Below are positions 53,476 to 60,081 of a DNA stretch of 64,000 nt, piece by piece. The translations under genes were made by a program, and so were the position numbers. Under the pieces are notes generated by a model, which saw nothing but the letters and a program-made list of their open reading frames with translations, had not been told where the DNA came from and made no database searches. This DNA is from Chloroflexi bacterium CFX4 (GTDB taxonomy: Bacteria; Chloroflexota; Anaerolineae; Aggregatilineales; UBA2796), in contig QWHC01000001.1 in NCBI GenBank assembly GCA_021404685.1, positions 348,501 through 412,500 on the forward strand, written 5' to 3'. Every line of letters starts with the position of its first letter. Position 1 is the stretch's first letter.

Positions 53476-54117
53476 TTAAAAATTATGCAGGACGGTGCGT
53501 AGGCGCATTTCCAGCTCAGAGAGGATGCTTGCCGTTGCCCCCCAGACCTTATGCCCAAACAGGTTGTAGTAAACGATGCGGAAGGGATACCCATACCGCA
53601 CAGTTTCTTCAGCGCCCTTTAGTGAGTCGTCAAAGAGCAGGCGCAGTGGCACCTCGATCACTTCTGCCACCTCGTCTTCTTTGGGCTGCCAGCAAGGCTG
53701 TGCAGCGTACCTGCCCACAATCGGCTGCACCAGATAGTTGCTTGGCGGGATGTAAAGTTCGGTCAGGTTGCCCAGCACCTCTACCGTGTCTAATGCAATG
53801 CCAAGTTCTTCATAGGTTTCCCGAAGGGCAGCCTGTGCCGCTGATTCGCCTTGCTCACGCTTGCCGCCGGGAAAGCTGATCTGCCCACTATGCACGCCGG
53901 GATACTCCGTGCGGCGCATCAGCACAAAGTGGAGTTCCTCAGCCCGTTCGTAGAGCATGAGTAGGACGGCTGCCTCTTTAGGCGGTGCGGTGGTGGCGAA
54001 TGCCTGCGGTGAGCGCAGCACGGGCGACATACGGCGCTGTGCGGCAGCGACATCAAAGTTGGGCAATGCCAACGCCTGCCGCACGCTGCCTATGCCCAAC
54101 ACGGCGAGATCAGACAT
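53476..54117 (-). CDS. Nudix hydrolase, CoA-pyrophosphatase-like
   Basis: The 213-residue product has a full Nudix box (GGKREQGESAAQAALRETYEELGI), preceded by LMRRTEYPGVHSGQISFPGG, typical of coenzyme A diphosphatases (NudL/YeaB). The C-terminal VWGATASIL is also as in that group. The start at 54117 (MSDLAVLG) overlaps the end of the small gene upstream by 8 bp, so they are translationally coupled, placing it as the last gene of the ubiquitin-like operon. Its link to that system is unknown. A weak hairpin followed by T-rich sequence lies after the stop. Confidence 0.85.
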   Translation of the reverse strand: MSDLAVLGIGSVRQALALPNFDVAAAQRRMSPVLRSPQAFATTAPPKEAAVLLMLYERAEELHFVLMRRTEYPGVHSGQISFPGGKREQGESAAQAALRETYEELGIALDTVEVLGNLTELYIPPSNYLVQPIVGRYAAQPCWQPKEDEVAEVIEVPLRLLFDDSLKGAEETVRYGYPFRIVYYNLFGHKVWGATASILSELEMRLRTVLHNF

Positions 54118-54418
54118 ACCACGCCCGACGCTTACGCAGCGAAACGCCTGGGTCTGCCTCATCACGCCGATTCACGCGGATGCGCCCACGTGAGTCAATG
54201 TTGACAGTGCCGTGCTGCTGCAAACGGGCAAATTCTTCAGGCGAAATATCAGGTGCTGGCTCACCACTGAGGCGGCTCACACGGTCTTCGATCATGCCAG
54301 CATCAGCCGCCTCTGAAGCACTATGCTCATCCTCATCAGGCAGCGGCGGCAAAGGTGGCAGCGGCGGTTGGCGGCTCACACCATCATCGGATGGCGGTTG
54401 GCGTGTTTCTTCGGTCAT
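54110..54418 (-). CDS. Small disordered acidic protein in the E1/E2/JAB operon
   Basis: The 102-residue product has no recognised family. Residues 1-60 are Pro-rich and acidic (LPPLPPLPDEDEHS) and probably disordered. Residues 60-102 contain a short helix (SPEEFARLQQ) and one beta-hairpin-like pair (GTVNIDSRGRIRVNRR), ending RKRRAWYV. It has no beta-grasp length or C-terminal Gly-Gly, so it does not look like a ubiquitin-like modifier, yet its position 6 bp after the E1 gene and overlap with the Nudix gene mean it is made with them. A GGAG site is 8 bp before the ATG. It could be an adaptor or a modified target. Confidence 0.6.
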   Translation of the reverse strand: MTEETRQPPSDDGVSRQPPLPPLPPLPDEDEHSASEAADAGMIEDRVSRLSGEPAPDISPEEFARLQQHGTVNIDSRGRIRVNRRDEADPGVSLRKRRAWYV

Positions 54419-54424
54419 GCGGGC

Positions 54425-55438
54425 TTATTCCTCCGTATCCGTCCCAAGTTTACCCATACTTTGCGTTTGGCGCTTTGCTTGTGCGCGTGCTTCCATGCGG
54501 ATGATCTCGCGCTGCTCATCAGCCTCTGAGTCTAACTCAGTGATGAGGTCGCCCGCCAGTGATTCGAGCGAAAGGGCGCGCAGTTCAGGCATACCACACA
54601 CCATACAATGCGGATCACGTGGAATGTTGAGCCACTGCGCGCTGTAGGGTGGCACGGTGACGCCTTCAAAGACTTCGAGCGCCACATTTGCCAGCACCAC
54701 TGTGTTGGCGGGATATTGGCGGTAGATGGGCTGCCCTTGCAACAGGAAGTTCAGCGCCATATCTGCCTGCGCCGAAGCGACGCGCACCACATGCAAATAT
54801 AAACCCGGCTCGGCGGCAATTGTGCCGTCCTCACCGATCATGCCGTAGTCGAGTTCGGTCTCGCCGGAATCGGTCTCGGCGCTCTCATCGGCGGTGAGCT
54901 GCGCTACGTCTGCGCGGAGCTGCTGCGCCCAACAGGCATAGCAGGGACCGTCGCCGCTTGGGTAGATAATTGTCACGTCGCCGCCCTCGCCACGCTCATA
55001 GACGCCGGCGTAGACGGCTACCAGATGGTTGGCGCGGCACACCTCATTGATGGCATATTTGGCGAGTTCGCCATCCACACCAACCACCACTAAATCAACG
55101 CCCTGTAGGGCTTCGGGATGGTTTTCCACACGCCCAAGGACTGTTTGGACATCAGCGTTTGGGTTGCGCGCACGGATCAGTTCGGCAACCGCCTCGACTT
55201 TAGGGCGACCGACATCGCGCAGATCGGCAACATGGCGCACCACATTGGTGATCTCCACCGTGTCATCGTCAATCAACACGAAATGCCCAACACCACTCAT
55301 GGCGAGCGTAAGCGCCACAAAGCCGCCGCCCGAGCCAAGCCCAATCACGGCGATTTTCTTACGGGCAAGTTGGGCAAGGGCATCCTCACCAAGATAGCGT
55401 TCAATGCGATCCCATTTTTGGGTGTTGTTCGTAGTCAT
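54425..55438 (-). CDS. E1-like ThiF/MoeB-type adenylyltransferase
   Basis: E1-like enzymes adenylate the C-terminus of a ubiquitin-like protein. The 337-residue product has the nucleotide loop GLGSGGG (33-39), the acidic DDD at 57-59, N65-x2-R68 (TNVVRH), GRPK with Lys80, D122 in VGVDGE, and two zinc pairs C166-x2-C169 and C278-x2-C281. Apart from these four, the only Cys is C134 (NEVCRAN), outside the usual catalytic site, so the thioester Cys may be missing. The C-terminal 55 residues are charged and helical. Its ATGA overlaps the JAB stop by 4 bp; GAAGGGAAA is upstream. It belongs to one operon with E2 and JAB. Confidence 0.9.
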   Translation of the reverse strand: MTTNNTQKWDRIERYLGEDALAQLARKKIAVIGLGSGGGFVALTLAMSGVGHFVLIDDDTVEITNVVRHVADLRDVGRPKVEAVAELIRARNPNADVQTVLGRVENHPEALQGVDLVVVGVDGELAKYAINEVCRANHLVAVYAGVYERGEGGDVTIIYPSGDGPCYACWAQQLRADVAQLTADESAETDSGETELDYGMIGEDGTIAAEPGLYLHVVRVASAQADMALNFLLQGQPIYRQYPANTVVLANVALEVFEGVTVPPYSAQWLNIPRDPHCMVCGMPELRALSLESLAGDLITELDSEADEQREIIRMEARAQAKRQTQSMGKLGTDTEE

Positions 55439-56601
55439 TTGGCTTTCCCTTCAGCAAGATGCGCCTCAACTTCGCGCACCAGGTCAATCAGCCTGTGATT
55501 TTCCGTCCAAGACCAAATCGGGTAGGCGCTTTGTGCCAACGGCTGTGAAGCGTTCCAGAGACGGTCAAACAAGTTTGCTTCTTCAGGCAAATCGCGCAGG
55601 GCGCTCATGGGCGTCAGCCGAATGCGCGGCATATGCAGCGGATAATTCGGCTCGGTGATGATGATAATCACCTGCTGGCTGCTGCGCTTTGCCAGTGAGA
55701 AGCAGATTTCTAGTGGCGGCACGCGGTCTGTGTCGTATTGCTCCAACGAGACGGCATAGCCTGCCTGATTAAGCGCTTCCACTTCGCTGCGAAGGCGTTC
55801 GGGCTGCGCCAAGTGCCAGCTCACGGGTGGCAGTTCGGGCAGGTCAGCATCTGGCACGACGAGCGGCGTTAGGCGTGTGAAACGCCGAATGGTGCGGCTC
55901 ATGTACCACACATCAATACGGACGAGCCAGCGTGCATCCACCGGCACATAAATGGGTTGTGCCTCGCCGCCTTCAGGCTTCAGATCGTCAGGCGTTTCAT
56001 CCTCAAGATCGAGATCGTCCATTGGCGGGGCGTCTAGCAAATCTGCATCCGCCGCATCAGTCGGATCAGGCTCAGCCGCCGCTTGAGGGTCATCCACATA
56101 AGTGCGCTCCCAAACGGTTGCCAGCACCACCAAAAGCTGCGGCGCGCCGGCGTCACGGTCGTTGATGTGCTGGCGCGCTGTGGACGTATCGCCCCAGGAT
56201 GGCTCTACCAGTGTGCCGGGATGCTTATGCCAGTCGCCCAAGTGAGCGATAGGCGCATCCCACTTGGGCAGGGCATTATCGCTGTTGATGGTGCGAAAGG
56301 TGGCGCGTTTGCGCTCCCAATTGTCATAGAGCCAGTTGAAAATATCGCCCTGAAGATCGTCGCCCTGCTCAAAGTAGGCGCTGGCACGCACGGCGCTGGC
56401 GTCCGGCGCGATGGTATCTAGCACATATAAATCAGGCTCAGGGCGCCCTTGCTGCTTGAGGGCAAAGCCAACCAACGACTCGCCGGTCTCGGTTTGGTAG
56501 ATCAGCGCGTTGGCAACGATTTTATCAACCACGCGCTGCGCCAAAGTGACTCGTGGCAGGTGAGCAGGGTCTATGTTGCGGGCAAAACGTCTGAAGAACA
56601 T
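55435..56601 (-). CDS. JAMM (JAB) metallopeptidase with C-terminal UBC-like domain
   Basis: JAMM peptidases cut isopeptide bonds or trim ubiquitin-like precursors. The 388-residue product has a complete motif: E41 (TGESLVG), then H125-x-H127-P, S135 and D138 in WHKHPGTLVEPSWGD, all at the canonical spacing. An acidic linker follows (about 170-205). Residues about 250-388 look like a second domain: a helix (RLRSEVEALNQAG), strands (LEICFSLA, VIIIITEPNYP), an RIRLTP turn and a final helix LIDLVREVEAHL. This resembles an RWD/UBC fold with no Cys (inference). It begins 2 bp after the E2 stop, within a GAGGAG-containing junction, and overlaps the E1 start. Confidence 0.88.
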   Translation of the reverse strand: MFFRRFARNIDPAHLPRVTLAQRVVDKIVANALIYQTETGESLVGFALKQQGRPEPDLYVLDTIAPDASAVRASAYFEQGDDLQGDIFNWLYDNWERKRATFRTINSDNALPKWDAPIAHLGDWHKHPGTLVEPSWGDTSTARQHINDRDAGAPQLLVVLATVWERTYVDDPQAAAEPDPTDAADADLLDAPPMDDLDLEDETPDDLKPEGGEAQPIYVPVDARWLVRIDVWYMSRTIRRFTRLTPLVVPDADLPELPPVSWHLAQPERLRSEVEALNQAGYAVSLEQYDTDRVPPLEICFSLAKRSSQQVIIIITEPNYPLHMPRIRLTPMSALRDLPEEANLFDRLWNASQPLAQSAYPIWSWTENHRLIDLVREVEAHLAEGKAK

Positions 56602-56603
56602 CG

Positions 56604-57041
56604 TTAACGCACGCGCTCCTCAATGCCCGGCCACTTGCCCGTCATCCGCCAAGTATAGTAGGCATATAACCACTGCACCGCCCAAGCCGCTACGGTTACG
56701 GCTGTGGAGCGCGACGGATTCCAGCCATAGCCCGTGCCATCGCGTGGGTTAAAAAGGCACAACTGCCCATCTTCATACTGATGTTTTTCGCTGTAAATGC
56801 GCGGCTTCATCACGTATGCTTCGGGTGGGCGCTGTGGATAGTCACTTGGGTAGATAATTTTCAAAGTGTGATCGCGGGTTGGCACGCCCTGCATGTTGAC
56901 TTCAACTGTGCCAAGCCAATACAGCACGCCGCCGGGTTTCACCACAAAGCGGAAGGTATCATCGAAAGCGGCACGCATCGCCTCTACTTCGAGGCGCAGC
57001 CGCATCGAGACGTTTTCACGAGTTCCCCACCACGCTGTCAT
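56604..57041 (-). CDS. E2-like ubiquitin-conjugating (UBC-fold) protein
   Basis: This 145-residue protein has the features of a prokaryotic E2: an N-terminal helix, strands with VLYWLGTVEV, the YPSDYPQRPPEAYV turn (64-77), a conserved His87 eight residues before the likely active-site Cys95 in DGQLCLF, and a C-terminal helix pair with TGKWPG (134-139), a motif seen in bacterial E2-like families. Canonical E2 proteins take an activated modifier from E1 onto this Cys. I choose the ATG at 57041 over a GTG at 57068, since GGAGAG lies just upstream. It is 62 bp after the membrane gene and 2 bp before the JAB gene. Confidence 0.88.
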   Translation of the reverse strand: MTAWWGTRENVSMRLRLEVEAMRAAFDDTFRFVVKPGGVLYWLGTVEVNMQGVPTRDHTLKIIYPSDYPQRPPEAYVMKPRIYSEKHQYEDGQLCLFNPRDGTGYGWNPSRSTAVTVAAWAVQWLYAYYTWRMTGKWPGIEERVR

Positions 57042-57103
57042 GCTTTGCTTCTCTCCTGATTTCTCCACACACTTCCACTACGCAGATACACCGCAAAAGT
57101 TGC

Positions 57104-57976
57104 TCAGCGCAAGCGGCTATCCGTCTCGCGTTCGTCAGGTTGGCTGGCAAGCAGTTCCTCAAGGGAAAGTCCGCCGCTTTGCCGCCCTTGCTCAGTAATG
57201 GCACGCGCCAGCCATGGGTCAATTTCGCCATCTTCCGCAAGGATGGCGCGCACGGGTGGCGCCGCGGCAGCAGGCGTCCGCACCATAAAGGCATGTTCGG
57301 CAAGCCGTTTCTCGCCAATGCTGATTCGCAGCGTCCACTGTCCGCTGGTGCGGTCTTCTGGCAGGGGCAGATAGGTGCGCGGCGTGATGAAATTCGCGCC
57401 CTGCTTCAAAAGATACTGCTCAGTGGCGGTGAAACGGCGCGTGCCAAGTTCATCGAAGAGTTCAAAGCGGATCGTCCCTTTGCCCTGCTTGTAAGGCAGT
57501 CTGATGACTGCAAATGGGCGCACGTGGGAGGTATCCGCCGCCACAGGATTCATCCGCACCACGTCGGGCGAGTCATCGCCGTGATAGGCAAGCACGCCAA
57601 TATCCTCAAGCGAGAGCAGCCAATCCTCACTTTTGTTGCCGGCACGCCGCATGGCACGTTCTGCCACTTCTTTAGGAATCACACGCGGGCGCAGGTCATC
57701 ATCGTCGTCGTCGTCATAATTGGCAGGGCGGCGGATCGGCTGGCGGGCTGTTATCTCGCGCTGTACATTTTGCAGCGTATCGGTGAAGTTCGGGATGCCG
57801 TTCAGCGCACGCCAGACCGTACCACCGATACTGAAAAGCACACTGACAAAGATGCTGATAACGATTAGGCTGATCACGGCGGAAAAACCACCACCGCCGA
57901 AGAAGCTAAACATCATCAGCGCAAAGAACAGCCAGCCTAAAATATTGCTCCAGTTGCCGCGGCGATTATTTCGCAT
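57104..57976 (-). CDS. Membrane-anchored beta-sandwich protein A of the ubiquitin-like operon
   Basis: This protein of about 290 residues is not recognised. It has two hydrophobic helices near its N-terminus (about 11-27 and 30-52), a linker with seven Asp in a row, then a beta-rich domain at about 130-235. The domain has RFELFDELGTRRFTATEQYLLKQG and TSGQWTLRISIGEKRLAEHAF, matching in form a domain in the gene at 58208. The tail ends in GLSLEELLASQPDERE, again shared with that gene. I use the second Met (57976) because GAGGGA stands 5 bp before it; an ATG at 57982 is also possible. It is 6 bp after the small membrane gene and 62 bp before E2. Confidence 0.7.
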   Translation of the reverse strand: MRNNRRGNWSNILGWLFFALMMFSFFGGGGFSAVISLIVISIFVSVLFSIGGTVWRALNGIPNFTDTLQNVQREITARQPIRRPANYDDDDDDDLRPRVIPKEVAERAMRRAGNKSEDWLLSLEDIGVLAYHGDDSPDVVRMNPVAADTSHVRPFAVIRLPYKQGKGTIRFELFDELGTRRFTATEQYLLKQGANFITPRTYLPLPEDRTSGQWTLRISIGEKRLAEHAFMVRTPAAAAPPVRAILAEDGEIDPWLARAITEQGRQSGGLSLEELLASQPDERETDSRLR

Positions 57977-57988
57977 TGCCATCCCTCA

Positions 57989-58198
57989 CTATTCGCGGCG
58001 CGGCTTGAGCATATCTGAGCGCGTTAGCATAAAGACGACCCAAACCAGCCAAATTCCAACGAAAAAGAGTGCTTCCCAAGTCAGTTCGCCCTGCACCAGC
58101 ACAACAATCAGGATGACGACAGTTCCGATGAGCGACCCTATCAACAACAAACGCGCTATTTGCAGCAACCACTTTTCCGCCCGTTGGTTATCTTCCAT
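57989..58198 (-). CDS. Small two-helix membrane protein of the same operon
   Basis: The 69-residue product has two hydrophobic helices (about 13-35 and 40-58), with a charged N-terminus (MEDNQRAEKW) and a basic C-terminus (MLKPRRE), so both ends probably face the cytosol. No family is recognised. It sits 9 bp after one beta-sandwich membrane gene and 6-12 bp before the other, and so is made with both; it may be a scaffold or partner for them. Coding is supported by spacing and the absence of any competing frame. Confidence 0.65.
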   Translation of the reverse strand: MEDNQRAEKWLLQIARLLLIGSLIGTVVILIVVLVQGELTWEALFFVGIWLVWVVFMLTRSDMLKPRRE

Positions 58199-58207
58199 GT
58201 GGCGCGC

Positions 58208-59023
58208 CTAACTGCTGCGCCGCCGCGCTTGTTCGCGCAGCAGGTCTTCAAGGCTGACGGGTGGCGCTTCTTCATAGTCATCTTCATCGTGGGCATGGCT
58301 CAGGCGCGTTGGTGGTGCAGGGCGTTCAGCCGCACGCTCTGTGGGACGTTCGCCGCGTGTGGAGGACATGCTGAAATCGTGCAAGCCGACTAGGACACCA
58401 TCTACCTTCACGCGCAAATCCCACGTGCCAGCGCGCATTTGCTGCTCTGCGCCGCGCAGGGCAAGCTGGCGTTCACATAGGATTAAGTTTTCGCCCGTTC
58501 GCAAGTAATCTTCCATGCTGTGGCTAAATTGCAGCCTGCCCGAACGGTCATAAAATTCAAAGGTCAGTGTGGCGTGGCGCTCGGCGGCGCTGGCTGGCAC
58601 AAAAATCTTGATGTAAGGTTGCAAAAAGCCCTCATCTAAGGCAGCCGCCTGAGCAATACGCCGATCCCAGCCGCCATCCTGCCGCCGTTCATTGACCAAC
58701 ATGCCCACGTCCAGCAGCGCAACCTCCGAGCCGTAGCCTGAATCGGGGTGCGATTTAGCACGAGCAGCGGCGCGGCGTGCGTTGCCGCTCATGCGCGCTG
58801 AGGCGGCGAAGGTTGTCTTTGTCCGCAGCACGGTATCTGCCAATGCACCCAGATCGGCGCGCTTATAGAGGAAGAACGCCAAGGCAAGATATGCCGCAAC
58901 CATGCTAAAGCCGATCACGGGACTCATGGCAGCACTGGAGACGCTGGCAATAGCAACAAGGGCGACTAACACGCCCAGCAGTAGAATTCCAATGTTGGTA
59001 ACACGCCGATTGGTCGGATTCAT
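58208..59023 (-). CDS. Membrane-anchored beta-sandwich protein B of the ubiquitin-like operon
   Basis: The 271-residue product begins the operon. It has two hydrophobic helices (about 10-30 and 36-52), a basic linker, then a beta-rich domain at about 130-220 with TLTFEFYDRSGRLQFSHSMEDYLRTGENL and AGTWDLRVKVDGVLVGLHDF, in the same order as the domain in the gene at 57104. The C-terminal tail is acidic, ending APPVSLEDLLREQ. The two genes are thus diverged paralogues. I choose the ATG at 59023, with GGAGCAGAGAG upstream; the frame extends to 59170 over the GNAT gene end and that part looks non-coding. Confidence 0.7.
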   Translation of the reverse strand: MNPTNRRVTNIGILLLGVLVALVAIASVSSAAMSPVIGFSMVAAYLALAFFLYKRADLGALADTVLRTKTTFAASARMSGNARRAAARAKSHPDSGYGSEVALLDVGMLVNERRQDGGWDRRIAQAAALDEGFLQPYIKIFVPASAAERHATLTFEFYDRSGRLQFSHSMEDYLRTGENLILCERQLALRGAEQQMRAGTWDLRVKVDGVLVGLHDFSMSSTRGERPTERAAERPAPPTRLSHAHDEDDYEEAPPVSLEDLLREQARRRSS

Positions 59024-59066
59024 GCGCTCTCTGCTCCGCACCCTAAAAACTAGGTGATCCCTATTC

Positions 59067-59072
59067 ATTGTA
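59067..59072 (-). promoter_or_regulatory. -10 box before the ubiquitin-like operon
   Basis: TACAAT on the minus strand lies 44 bp before the ATG at 59023, in a 118-bp gap after the GNAT gene. The -35 region is poor. This suggests the operon has its own start, apart from the GNAT gene. Confidence 0.4.
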
Positions 59073-59141
59073 CAGCCATTTATGCTGGCTGAGTAGATGA
59101 TTTGCCCACGCCTACCCAAAAACCACAAAATTGGGTGTTTT

Positions 59142-59996
59142 TCAGCCAAAGCGGTAATCGCTGAAATCATTCAGTGGGCGATAGCCGATTTTTTGGTAAA
59201 TGCTGTTGCTGGTTGGGTTGGCAAGGTCTGTGAACAGCGCGCAAAACTGGTAGCCTGAATCCAGCATGGCTTGGCTGACGAAGGCAGTCAGCGCTGAGGC
59301 GTAGCCGCGCCCACGCTGATCAGGCGGCGTGTAGACAGGTCCGATCACAATGCCGTGCGCTGTGCGGCGGCTGGTTGCCACAAGGCAGCTTGGCAGCGCC
59401 TCCGCGGCGGCTTGCCAGACATAATCTGCGCCTTTTGCCACTTGGAGGGCAGTCCGTTCGTGGGCTTGCTCTAGCGTCAGCCGATCAACGTTCGCCTCAA
59501 TAGCAAAGTCATAGCGCCATTGCGCCAATAAGGGAATATCCTGCTCCGCGGCAAGGCGCGCCTTACCCAAAGGCTGCGGCGGCGGAATGACTTGGCGCAG
59601 TTCGAAGACGCGCATTGACTGATGCAGCCGATAGGGAATATTGGCGTGCGCCGACCAGGCTTCGGCAAACGCCTTCGCGGTTGCCACCACACCAGTGACG
59701 CCGCCTAGCACATGCCCGTGCGCGTGCATATGCGAAGCTAACAGCGCTATAGCGGCAGCCTCTTGGCGCTCGGCGTGCAGAATCAGGTTGTAGGGCGGCG
59801 TGCGAAGCACGATCAGGATCAAACCTTCGTCATCGGCAACGGTTGCCATGAAGGGCGTTATGTCGATCAGGTGTGGCTCCTGCCGAATGCGGTTGGCGAT
59901 GCCCAGCGGCAGATTGTTCTCTGCTTCGTGTGCCAGCAGGGCAGGTTCAGCCGCCGCCAAGAAGTCATCCACGTGCGTATATTCAGTGAGGCGCAT
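59142..59996 (-). CDS. GNAT-family acetyltransferase
   Basis: The 284-residue product has a C-terminal GNAT domain with the acetyl-CoA loop in VYTPPDQRGRGYASALTAFVSQAML (Q-R-G-R-G-Y) and NPTSNSIYQKIGYRP, the last motif, which is typical. The N-terminal half (1-135) is a second alpha-beta part seen in related bacterial acetyltransferases, perhaps a degenerate copy of the fold. The substrate is unknown. GGGGAG is 7 bp before the ATG. It is 118 bp before the ubiquitin-like operon on the same strand and divergent from ppk. Confidence 0.85.
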   Translation of the reverse strand: MRLTEYTHVDDFLAAAEPALLAHEAENNLPLGIANRIRQEPHLIDITPFMATVADDEGLILIVLRTPPYNLILHAERQEAAAIALLASHMHAHGHVLGGVTGVVATAKAFAEAWSAHANIPYRLHQSMRVFELRQVIPPPQPLGKARLAAEQDIPLLAQWRYDFAIEANVDRLTLEQAHERTALQVAKGADYVWQAAAEALPSCLVATSRRTAHGIVIGPVYTPPDQRGRGYASALTAFVSQAMLDSGYQFCALFTDLANPTSNSIYQKIGYRPLNDFSDYRFG

Positions 59997-60045
59997 AGCA
60001 ATTCTCCCCTAAAAACGGTACACTGCCTGATAGTCGTTCACCAAG

Positions 60046-60063
60046 TGTGCCACGCATGGCACA
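60046..60063. promoter_or_regulatory. Operator-like palindrome between GNAT gene and ppk
   Basis: TGTGCCA-CGCA-TGGCACA is a perfect 7-bp inverted repeat with a 4-bp spacer, midway in the 85-bp divergent gap. It could bind a regulator of either gene; it is not followed by a T-run. Confidence 0.5.
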
Positions 60064-60081
60064 AGGAATCAATGTTCGTGT

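Noticed and set aside
54110..54418. The small 102-residue protein as the ubiquitin-like modifier
   Set aside because: It is mainly disordered, too short in strands for a beta-grasp and ends in RAWYV rather than Gly-Gly; kept only as a possible adaptor or target.
53476..59023. The E1/E2/JAB operon as a type II CBASS system
   Set aside because: No CD-NTase or effector gene is present, and E1 and E2 are separate proteins rather than fused as in Cap2.
59103..59142. ACCCAA/TTGGGT hairpin plus T-run near 59116-59140 as a terminator
   Set aside because: The T-run follows on the plus strand, where no gene ends; on the minus strand it lacks a T-run.
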